A program made the position numbers and the translations under genes. DNA of 64,000 bases, from NCBI GenBank assembly GCA_922989275.2, contig OV277866.1, positions 55,729,246-55,793,245 of the forward strand, in the 5' to 3' direction. The DNA comes from Gari tellinella (lineage: Eukaryota; Mollusca; Bivalvia; Cardiida; Psammobiidae). Positions 23,697 through 32,560 of this stretch are shown here, piece after piece (position 1 is the first letter of the stretch; every line of letters begins with the position of its first letter). The notes below the pieces were generated by a model. The model saw only the letters and a program-made list of their open reading frames with translations, did not search any database and had not been told where the DNA came from.

Positions 23697-24782
23697 CTAC
23701 TGAAATTCGATCACATTGTCACATGCTTGTTCTTCTGCCTCAAACACTTCTTCAACAAAGTCATACACTTGAATATTTTCTGGCACCTCCCCAAATATAT
23801 GCACATAGTTACTTATGGCTGAACAGCATTTACAGAAGCCACAAGGCATGCACGTCTCCTGTGCTGGTGGTCCTGTTGGTTGGCTATTACTGGTAGTAGT
23901 AGTAGTTGTTCCACTGTTGTTAGCAGTGTTAACACTAGCATTGTTTACAGCAGGTCGACCCTCATACATCCACCAAAAGTCCTTAGACCGTTCGGGAGTT
24001 TTCATTTCCTCTGATGATGATTTAGATTCGTCCATTTTCCGTTTTTTGATCAACCAATCATTGTATTCCTCTTCAGTAAATTCATTTGATGCAAATCTGT
24101 CCATCACATAGTGAAGATCTGGCTTCTTTGTAGGGTTCCCATTTATTCTGTTATTTGGAAGTTGTCCATTTGTTTCACTGTAACCATTATAAAAGTTACT
24201 GTTCGGCTCCACTTTCGGCTTCACCAGAGGATTAGGAATGCAATAAACGGCTGGACTCTTGCCACTGAAATCACCACAACCGCCTGTGTCCGTCTTCCCC
24301 GGGGTAAAACTAACAGATTTTGTTGGAGTTTCGTTGAAGCGATATGTTCTGCGTCGTTTACGCGTTGAGTATCTCCTCCCATCCTCTGAATCAATTACCA
24401 AAGATTCATTTGAATTATCAGATTTCCAGTACTGCGGAGTTTTATAAGACTTTCTTCTTGTTCTAATATCATATACAAGTTCTCGCCTTCCTCGCTGAAA
24501 ACACGGATGAGAAAATGCTATCACACCATTTGGACCAATGTCTCTGTCAAATCCATACTCACGGAAAAGTCTTTTCAAGTTCAATATCGACGGTATTTGG
24601 AGAAATCCAGGGTACAGCCTCATAACGTTTTGCTCAAATTCGTCTTCATTTTTGATTGACACGGAATCATCTCTGTTCCAATGAATCATATAACCATCAT
24701 TGGCAACATCAAACAATTTTTCTGGAAATTGGCTTTTAAAGTCAAGAATAAGCCGAAATCTTCTTTTCGGTTCAGGCTCCAT
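23697..24782 (-). CDS. HSF-type DNA-binding domain protein (divergent, HSFY-like)
   Basis: Single-exon reading frame of 361 residues, ATG at 24,780-24,782 and TAG at 23,697-23,699. Residues about 19-111 match the heat shock factor winged helix: FPEKLFDVAND at the start, IHW (33-35), DEFEQNVM, LYPGFLQIPSILNL (56-69), REYGF (74-78), SHPCFQRGRREL (91-102). The recognition-helix segment, usually SFVRQLN.YGF in the family, reads SILNLKRLFREYGF, so base-contacting residues are altered. After the domain there are basic tracts (RTRRK, RKRRRT), low-complexity Ser/Thr with a run of six Thr, and a cysteine cluster at 311, 314, 317, 319 and 320. No heptad trimerisation region is obvious, which is unlike HSF1-type factors and more like HSFY. 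Expected to act in the nucleus; targets unknown. The intact long frame in repeat-rich DNA argues for a functional gene. Confidence 0.85.
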   Translation of the reverse strand: MEPEPKRRFRLILDFKSQFPEKLFDVANDGYMIHWNRDDSVSIKNEDEFEQNVMRLYPGFLQIPSILNLKRLFREYGFDRDIGPNGVIAFSHPCFQRGRRELVYDIRTRRKSYKTPQYWKSDNSNESLVIDSEDGRRYSTRKRRRTYRFNETPTKSVSFTPGKTDTGGCGDFSGKSPAVYCIPNPLVKPKVEPNSNFYNGYSETNGQLPNNRINGNPTKKPDLHYVMDRFASNEFTEEEYNDWLIKKRKMDESKSSSEEMKTPERSKDFWWMYEGRPAVNNASVNTANNSGTTTTTTSNSQPTGPPAQETCMPCGFCKCCSAISNYVHIFGEVPENIQVYDFVEEVFEAEEQACDNVIEFQ

Positions 24783-25274
24783 GATGTTTTAAGATTCTGA
24801 CATGCATCACTAAATTACGTCATGTTTACACAAAACAAGGAAATGACGTTGGTGTGACGCCACGTGTGTTTGTTTACAAGGCGACTTTCGCCAAATGCTG
24901 TGTCGTTTATATGAGTTGCGTTTGTTCAAATTGACAGTGACCATAGTCCCATCGCCTAGTCTGATATTGTCTTTAAAATAGCCTGTGTTGGTTTATGTAG
25001 ATTATGTATTTTCCTGTTAAGCACTTCAATACTATTTTTGCATCCAGTTTAGAAATTAGTTTAAGCTTTAATCAAGGAACCTTACCATTCTCACCTGAAA
25101 CTTTAAATGGGTAATTACAATTTGCAATGACGGAAATCTGGTACATTTTGTAATACTATTTCGAGGTTATTATTATATTTTGTGCAATTTACTGCAAAGT
25201 GACAATTATCATAGGCCCACGATTATCTGGATCTACACTGCATCGGACGAGCGTATATGTATATGTTAGTGTTA
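24783..25274 (-). promoter_or_regulatory. Putative upstream region of the HSF-type gene
   Basis: Lies directly upstream of the minus-strand ATG and contains no repeat. CRE/ATF-like TTACGTCA is at 24,815-24,822, TGACGTT at 24,844-24,850 and an E-box CACGTG at 24,861-24,866, all within 85 bp of the start codon. No TATA box was located. Assignment as a promoter is inference. Confidence 0.35.
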
Positions 25275-27010
25275 CAGGGATTAAGTGTTACAATCAGGGA
25301 ATACGTGAAATCCCTGAAAAATCAGGGATTTCACGAAAACCCTAAATCTCCCAGGGAAAAGGCGTAATTTTGAAGCTTTTGGTTGATTTTTAGCTCACCT
25401 GAGCTAACTCAGGGTGAGCTATTGCAATCCTTGATTGTCCGTCGTCCGTCGTGCGTCGTGCGTCGTCCGGGCGTCAACAATTTTAGTGTTTACACTCTAG
25501 AGGCCACAATATTTATCCAATCTTTCTCAAACTTGCTCAGATGGTATATTGCCATAAGAGTTCGGATGAGTTCGATTATGGTTGAAATCGGACAAATAGG
25601 TCATGAGTTATCTACCTTTGAACTGCTGAAAATGCCATATTTAACAGTGTTTACACTCTAGAGGCCACAGTATTTATCCATTTTTTCTAAAACTTGCCCA
25701 GATTGTATATGACCATAAGAGTTTGGATGAGTTTGATTATGGTTGAAATCAGACAAATAGATCAAGAGTTATTTACCTTTGAATTGCTGAAAATGCCATA
25801 TTTAACAGTGTTTACACTCTAGAGGCCACAATTTTTATCCAATCTATCTCAAACCTGCTCAGATTGTAAATGACTATAAGAGTTCAAATGAGTTTGATTA
25901 TGGTTGAAATCAGACTTATAGGTCGAGCGTTATCTACCTTTGAATTGCTGAAAATGCCATATTTAACGATGTTTACACTCTAGAGGTAAAACAATTTATC
26001 CAATCTTCTTCAAACTTACTCAGATTGTATATTGCCATAAGACTTTGGATGAGGTCAATTATGGTTGTAATCTGATCAATAGATCAAAAGTGATCTACCT
26101 TTGAATTGCTGAAAATGATAATATTTAACAGTGTTTACACTCTAGAGGCCACAATATTTATCCAAGTTCTCTCAAACTTGCCCAGATTGTAAATGACCAT
26201 AAGAGTACGAAAAAGGGTGATTATGGTTGGAATTGGACAAATAGATCAAGAGATATCTACCTTTGAATTGCTGAAAATGCCATATTTTACAGCGTTTACA
26301 CTCTTGCAACTACAGTTTTCAATGGATTTTGATTATACTTGTACACAAAGGATGTAGCTATACATTCTGGAAGGAGTGCAATTATTGTTGAAATGTAATC
26401 ATTGTGGCAACAGTTACCTGCCCTTGATATACTTTGAAATGCTAGAAAAAGGCTTCATTTCAGTATTGTTTAGGCACTAGTTATCTGCCTTTGATGTACT
26501 CTACTATACTACAATAGGTCGACAAACTTGAATGGATTTAGAATAAAACGGGTGAATTCAAAGGTAAAGCTATCAGGCTTCATTACAAATGGTGAGCGAT
26601 ATCAGGGCCTTCAGGCCCTCTTGTTTATAAATATTTGGCAGTTACTTTCGGTTAAAGTAATGCATATTGCCCTGTTTAGTCAAAGGCAAGTACCACGCTA
26701 AAATATTTTGTTAACCTTATTAACAAGACAGATGTCTTGCTGTTTTAATTGCCCTGACTTAAATGCACACTGTTCACTTATTTTTATTCACTTGTGCGAG
26801 AAACTGTGTATGAACGTTCATTACACCATGATATTTCAAGAAAGCATGGTGTTTAAAACCAATAGAAATGTCATGATAGTACAAATCTATTAATTTGATA
26901 AAAAAAAAAGAGAGGGACATTTCATCAATTCCCTAAAACGCCTTGTGATTATGCGTAAGCCCTAAAAAGTTCAGGGATTACGCTTAATCCCTGATTACAC
27001 TTAACCCCTG
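25275..27010. mobile_element. CAGGG-ended inverted-repeat element carrying a pearl-like element
   Basis: Left end CAGGGATTAAGTGTTACAAT; the right end read on the other strand is CAGGGGTTAAGTGTAATCAG. Both are followed by internal AATCCCTGA inverted repeats (for example GTGAAATCCCTGA at 25,308). CAGGG ends recall hAT-type elements, but no matching 8-bp target duplication was found. No transposase is visible. The interior is mostly the element at 25,387-26,625. Confidence 0.5.
25387..26625 (+). mobile_element. Pearl/Helentron-like element, complete
   Basis: Head TAGCTCACCTGAGCTAACTC then GTCCGTCGTCCGTCG. The body repeats TACACTCTAGAGGCCACA-type anchors at 25,491, 25,652, 25,812, 25,974, 26,136 and 26,297, a 160-162 bp period. 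Tail GGTGAGCGATATC, hairpin AGGGCCTTCAGGCCCT, CTTGTT. Confidence 0.8.
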
Positions 27011-27404
27011 TTTGACATAATACATGCAGTCTCACTGTTTGTAAATGGCGCGTATACTCTTCTCTAGGGATTCAATAGGGGAATGACTAATTGCATTGAC
27101 TTAATTACAACTAAGTGTGCGTGGAGTAAAAGCTAAATCTTTAAAAAGAATGCAGGGAGGCGAAATGTTGAAGCAGGATAATATTGTATCCGTAAATAAA
27201 GGGCTTATAGCCGTTTAAAGTATATGTATGTGCACGTGCGTAGACTTGTGTTTGAAATTAATATGCATCGCATCCCATATCTAAAGGTGTTTTTTTGTGG
27301 TTTTAGTTTACCAGAGTACAAAGTGCTATTTCGGTACGTAAATTGATCTGTCCGGCGTCCGTCCGTTCTCACAACATTTGTGTTATGTGGTTTTTTCTTT
27401 GTGG

Positions 27405-28793
27405 TTTTTAGCTCACCTGAGCACAAAGTGCTCAAGGTGAGCTAGTGTGATCGGTCGCCGTCCGTCGTACGTCGGTGTTAGTGTCGGTGTTCGTGTCGTC
27501 TGTTCACAATTTGTTTCAAATAACTTCTTCTCTGAAACCAATGGCCCAATTTTAACCAAACTTGGTCAGATACATACTGTAGTTGTGAGCTTCAAAAATG
27601 TTGAAAAAAGTGGGTGGGGTTATAGGTCTTGTTGCCATGGCAACCATGCACAATATCTAAAAAAAAATCTTCTTCTAAAAAACTACTGGTCCGATTTCAA
27701 TTTGGTTTTCACCAAAATGTTTCTCAATTAATACACTTTCAAAGTTGTTCAAAAAAATTTGATCCGTCAAAAAACATGGCCGCCAGAGGGCGTGGTCATT
27801 TTCCGCATTTACATAATATTGACAGCCGAAGTCAAAACTTTAAAAATCTTTTTATCAATAACTATAAGTCCTAGGACAACCAAATTTCATATGTAGCATC
27901 ATGTTGTGAACCTTGACCAAGATTGTTAAAATAATGACCCCCGGTTCAAAAATGGCCCGTCCCTGGGCTTATCAGTTTTTCATAGGAAAACCTTTATAAC
28001 TCTTATTCTCTGAAACTGTATGACCTAGACCTTTTATATTTGGCATGTAGCTTTTCCATCTGGTCCTCTACCAACATTATTCAAATCATGACCCCCGGGT
28101 AAAAAATGGCCCCGCCCTTGGGCTTATCAGTTTTACATAGAGTTATATAGGAAAACCTTTAAACCTCTTCTTCTCTAAAACTGTATGGACTAGACCTTTT
28201 ATATTTGGCATGTAGCTTTGCCTTATGGTTCTCTACAACGAATGTTCAAAGCATGACCCCCGGGTCAAAAATGGCCCCGCCCCAGTGCTTATCAGTTTTA
28301 CATAGACTTATATAGGAAAACCTTTAAATGTCTTCTTCTCTGAAACTGTAAGGCCTAGACCTTTTATATTTGGCATGTAGCTATGCCTTACGGTCCTCTA
28401 CCAAGATTGTTCAAATCATGACCCCCGGGTCAAAAATGGCCCCGCCCGGGACTTATCAGATTTACAAAGACTTATATAGGAAAACCTTTAAAATTCTTCT
28501 TCTCTGAAACCATAAGGCCAAGACCTTTTATATTTGGCATGTAGCTTTGCCTTCTGGTCCTCTACTAAGATTGTTCTAAAATCATGACCCCAGGTCAAAA
28601 ATGGCTCTGCCCTGGGGCGTATCAGTTTTACATAGACTTATATAGGAACACCTTTGAAAATATTCTCTGAAACTGTAAGACCTTTTACATTCGACATGTA
28701 ACAAACTTCTTGTCATTTCATTTTCAACTTACATAATTAATTACCACTATTATTCTCAGGTGAGCGATATAGGACCATCATGGCCCTCTTGTT
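27405..28793 (+). mobile_element. Pearl/Helentron-like element, complete
   Basis: Head hairpin AGCTCACCTGAGCACAAAG, CCGTCGTACGTCGG microsatellite-like stretch, body with CATGACCCCCGGGT anchors at 28,087, 28,252, 28,417 and 28,583 (165-166 bp period). Tail GGTGAGCGATATAGG, hairpin around GACCATCATGGCC, then CTCTTGTTT. A truncated head of the same family lies just upstream at about 27,290-27,400. Confidence 0.75.
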
Positions 28794-28848
28794 TCTCCAT
28801 TGTAAGTGGCTAGCCACTCTTGGATCTAACTTAAGAGTAGAGGGACCT

Positions 28849-29092
28849 GGGTCCCGTTTCATAAAGCTCCTTACGACAAAAGTTGTCGTAAGTCAGATCA
28901 TAAAAGTCTCGATTATTATTTATTTCTCCATCTAATCCTGTCTTGTGACATCTTTTTGGAATCGTCTTGAAAAGACGATTCCAAAAAGATGTCACAAGAC
29001 AGGATTTGATGGAGAAATCAGAAATTAAATGTATCTTAAAGATTTGACTTACGACAACATTTGTCGTAAGATTGTTTATGAAACGGGCCCCT
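28849..29092. mobile_element. MITE family H copy
   Basis: Ends GGGTCCCGTTTCATAAAG and TTTATGAAACGGGCCC. A middle perfect inverted repeat surrounds TTTTTGGAATCGTCTTG. Better preserved than the copy at 6,088. Confidence 0.85.
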
Positions 29093-29570
29093 GGAAGCTA
29101 ACCCTAACCCTATTCCCACTTAAGGCGATGTTAACTTGATGTCACAAGAAATTGCCAGGTTAATGTCACAAGAGATGGCCACGTTATTGTCAATTCTTAT
29201 GTGGCTAAAATAGATCTAGCCACATACAAAATGTAAGTGAAAAACATAAACCTGTAACAAGGTTATCTTATTTCTGTCTAGAGAGACACTGACCTACTCA
29301 TAATCAAGTGTTTTTCCCCAAACCAAAACCATCAAATATAAGAGACATCCCTTACATGGGACGCTAGAACACTGATTCCAGCTGTCTTTGCAAACTTTTC
29401 ACCTGACTAGGTCCATGTCTAGATGTACTCACCGAAATCAGGAAATTAAACATTTTGTGTACATGTTTTAGGTGTTTCATGAGGATAATTGCCGAACGTA
29501 AGATTATTCTTTTTTTCAAAGCTTTGCAGATATCTTCTTTAGGAGCTGACTGCTAAATGTTCACCCTGTT

Positions 29571-29810
29571 TTAACCCCTAACTAAATAGCCTGTTACTAG
29601 TATTGAAGATAGGTGGACACTTAAATTAGATTGAAAGTAAAGCAAATTGTGCCTTCAGTCTGCTTTAAGCTTTCTCGAATTTACCAGGATACAGAAAACA
29701 TTTCTTATGGCAAATATTCATGGAGTTGACTGTATAAAGTGAAACTATTTTCTTCAGTGGATGAATAAATTTAAAGATGTAAAAAGCGTATTTATGGAAG
29801 AGCGGGTTAA
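29571..29810. mobile_element. MITE family A copy, degenerate
   Basis: TTAACCCCTAACTAAATAGC at the left and ATGGAAGAGCGGGTTAA at the right. The core palindrome is largely lost. Confidence 0.6.
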
Positions 29811-29871
29811 ACTAAGTATTTATCGTCATCGACGAATCTTTGCTTGAGTGGTCATAACAGCAGGGCATGGT

Positions 29872-30115
29872 TTAACCCAGTACCCCATAAATACGCCTTT
29901 TTACGCTTCCTCCACTCAAGAAAATTGCTCCAATTTTTACAGACAAGAATATGTACCATATAAGAAAACTGTTCTATATCTTAGTAGATATACGCTTAAA
30001 ACAGGCTGAAAGTAAAGCAGAATGGGCCTTAAGGCGCATTCTGCTTTACTTTCAACCTGTTTTAAATGGTCAACTGTTTTCAATACTAGAAACAGGCTAT
30101 GGGGTAATGGGTTAA
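29872..30115. mobile_element. MITE family A copy
   Basis: TTAACCCAGTACCCCATAAA ... CTATGGGGTAATGGGTTAA, 244 bp, strong core palindrome. It is in the opposite arrangement to the copy at 29,571. Confidence 0.85.
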
Positions 30116-30234
30116 CGTCATACTGGTCAGCCTGGTGACCAGTGTGTAGCATTGGCCCATTACCAGATAGATAAGCCTTTTTACGCCTAACATGTATTTC
30201 TCCTCTATAGAATATAACTTCGCTTTGAATTATA

Positions 30235-30732
30235 TACAGTGGAGAATCTGTTATTCTTTCCCAATAAACGCGTTTACGCTAAAACTATTATTTGCAGTGC
30301 AAACAGTTTGGAGCCAGATCAGACGCCGGGTTACCCGGCGTCTGATCAGGCTCCAAACTGTTTGCCACCAAGATAAACAAGAATTATCAGAATTGTCCAA
30401 AAGTTGTTCTTTTCTACGTTTTAGTGCTAAATGCGTTTGCGTACGTTTGCGTTTAACTCATTGTGCCCTAGTGACGCATATATGCGTCCTGTACGAAAAA
30501 TGTACCTGTGAAGAGTACACTTGTCTTATGCAAACAGTGAAATCCCTGATTAGAGGGCTCCTGTAGGAGCCCTCTAATCAGGGACTTCACTGTTTGTCAT
30601 TTTGTAATATATTATAAAAACCAACCCTAAATAGTCTAAATGGACCAGACTTTATTGTAAACTGGAATTGTCCATTGAATGGCTCAGGGGATAATGAGTT
30701 AAACGGGAAAGAATAACAGATTCTCCACTGTA
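30235..30732. mobile_element. MITE family G copy split by a family C copy
   Basis: Left end TACAGTGGAGAATCTGTTAT and right end ATAACAGATTCTCCACTGTA. Core palindrome GGAGCCAGATCAGACGCCGG. The right half is interrupted at TTAA (30,453). Deleting the guest and one TTAA restores the sequence found intact at 30,959-31,212 on the other strand. Confidence 0.9.
30453..30702. mobile_element. MITE family C copy nested in family G
   Basis: TTAACTCATTGTGCCCTAGT ... GGGGATAATGAGTTAA, exactly 250 bp, TTAA at both junctions. Core palindrome GATTAGAGGGCTCC/GGAGCCCTCTAATC within AACAGTG...CACTGTTT. Confidence 0.9.
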
Positions 30733-30739
30733 AGACATG

Positions 30740-30920
30740 TCGTACATGCACCGTAAGAAATGTTTCTTCTATCCTAGCATAGTGCTCATGTGAAAGCTAT
30801 AAAGCAGGCTGCTCTGAAAATAAAACAGAATGCTAAATCCTTATTCTGCTTTACTTTCAACTTGCTTTAGACGACCGTCTGTCTTTAATACTGAGAACAA
30901 TATAACGGGGAAACGGTTAA
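30740..30920. mobile_element. Truncated MITE family A copy
   Basis: Contains ATGTTTCTTCTATCCTAGCA and a decayed AATAAAACAGAATG/ATTCTGCTTTACTTT palindrome; termini not intact. Confidence 0.5.
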
Positions 30921-30958
30921 TGGTAGGCAGTAATTAGTCTAAACTATACAGTCATATG

Positions 30959-31212
30959 TACAGTGGAGAATCTGTTATTCTTTCCCGTTTAAACGCAAAC
31001 GTACGCAAACGCAAAGCACTGAAACGTAGAAAAGAACAACTTTTGGACAATTCTGATAATTCTTGTGTTTATATCTTGGTGGCAAAAAGTTTGGAGCCTG
31101 ATCAGACGCCGGGTTACCCGGCGTCTGATCTGGCTCCAAACTGTTTGCACTGCAAATAATAGTTTTAGCGTAAACGCGTTTATTGGGAAAGAATAACAGA
31201 TTCTCCACTGTA
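30959..31212. mobile_element. MITE family G copy, complete
   Basis: TACAGTGGAGAATCTGTTAT at one end, its complement at the other, perfect core CCGGGTTACCCGG. Carries the uninterrupted GTTTAAAC site that is the empty-site equivalent of the nested insertion at 30,453. It abuts the next element at TATA. Confidence 0.9.
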
Positions 31213-31420
31213 TACAGTAACGCCTTTCTATTACTACCACTCAAACGAAGGATATTTGATTGTATAAAGACAGGTGATAGTTTAAAGCAATGTGACAGTA
31301 TATCAGAAAGCTCCTTTAGGAGCTTTCTGTTTTACTGCCACCTTGCTTTAAGAAGTAACCTGTCGTAAACACCTATCAATCAACACAATTTTATGGTCGT
31401 AATAGAGCGGTTTTACTGTA
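31213..31420. mobile_element. MITE family F copy
   Basis: TACAGTAACGCCTTTCTATT at the left and GAGCGGTTTTACTGTA at the right. Core palindrome AAAGCTCCTTTAGGAGCTTT. Confidence 0.8.
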
Positions 31421-32180
31421 TCTCTGGGTACGCGCGTGGCCTGTTTGCATAGTCTATGATTAATCCTGACACTTCCAGACGATGGTCCATACTTATCAAC
31501 CTCCCCCATCTACCCGCTACGTCAACCGGACATTCTCTTTGGACATACGAACTTATCGTCTGCTTGAAAAGGTGTCAGCTTAATAAAGCAAAAAACTATT
31601 TTATGCATTTGAAAACTCAGCTTGGCGTCAACAAAGTCATTAGGTGGATAAGACGCCAAAAGAGCAAGAAGTTTGGCGCCCTTTAGTCAAATACAAGCAG
31701 CTCACAACTGTTCAGGCCCGTTGGACAAATGTCCCGTTTATTGGCTGTGAAATGGACATGGTTGTTTACTTTGTGCACTCTCAGAATATTCATGCTAAAC
31801 GTATCGTGCAGAGGGTGCGTTTACATGTGCTCATCCATTCTATAACTTGGAATATACACTGATTTTAGTGAAAATATACTATATATGTACTAAGTTCATG
31901 CCCCGGCCGCATATACCGGAGGAACCTACCAGAACAGAAGAGAACATATTTAATTAACATGGCAACAATTTTCCTGTCGACCGCTACTTGATTGACGTTT
32001 GCAAACGCTTCAAATCAAGATTAGACGCCGAGTTACCCGATGTCTGATCAGCATCGGAACTGTTTAAAAGATGAACATTGAGATTTCTTCAATTTTGAAT
32101 ATGTAAAACGGTTTTTTGTGATATCTACAGACGACAGTTTGTAACGCAGACGTTGCAACTACAGAAAAAGGATTAACAAA
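31421..32180. other. Mostly unique stretch upstream of the channel gene
   Basis: No repeat recognised except a decayed family E core at about 31,997-32,068. A short frame at 31,456-31,686 has no family resemblance and no splice support. This could hold a promoter or 5' exon of the channel gene, but nothing shows it. Confidence 0.4.
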
Positions 32181-32396
32181 TATAGTAAAAACCTCTCTCA
32201 ATTTCGATCACTTAATTAATTGTGTTAATTAAAAGTTGTTAACGACAAGTGACTACTTAAAAGCAAAATGACAGTAAAACATAAAGCTCCTTTAGGGGCT
32301 TTATGTTTAACTGTCACATTGCTTTAAGCTGTCACCTGACTTTTTAACACTCATTTCGCATATTTCTTATTGGTCGTAATAGAAAGGATTTACTGT
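32181..32396. mobile_element. MITE family F copy just upstream of the channel start codon
   Basis: Left TATAGTAAAAACCTCTCTCA, right TAATAGAAAGGATTTACTGT, core palindrome AAAGCTCCTTTAGGGGCTTT. It ends 54 bp before the ATG of the channel gene, so the 5' untranslated region or promoter may include it. Confidence 0.7.
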
Positions 32397-32450
32397 CTTT
32401 ATTTCGGTGTACATAGGAGGAATATTTACTTGGTTTAGTGTGGTGTCGAA

Positions 32451-32560
32451 ATGAACCGTGCAGGTTTTAAGGAAAGGTTGTATCCGGACAATTTTCCAGG
32501 ACAGCTTGGTTTAAAAGCAAACAAAGGGATATATAAGACCTCAAAGCAAGGATTTTACAG
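32451..32560 (+). CDS. Channel gene exon 1 (predicted first coding exon)
   Basis: ATG at 32,451 with A at -3, in-frame stop 15 bp upstream, 36 open codons (MNRAGFKERLYPDNFPGQLG...) ending TTTACAG then gtaaaa. It leaves two bases (AG), which fit the one-base remainder of the exon at 37,086 to give Ser37. Not hydrophobic, so not a signal peptide. This exon rests on splice phase and codon content only; an alternative 5' end is possible. Confidence 0.6.

Noticed and set aside
24111..24447. Plus-strand frames across the HSF-type gene
   Set aside because: They are antisense shadows of the long minus-strand coding frame.
30192..30566. 124-residue open frame
   Set aside because: It runs through the family G and family C MITEs and their palindromes; there is no family resemblance, and the same peptide appears in other frames of other copies.
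31456..31862. Possible 5' exons of the channel gene
   Set aside because: No signal peptide, no convincing donor in phase with the exon at 37,086, and the exon at 32,451 already fits with an in-frame upstream stop.
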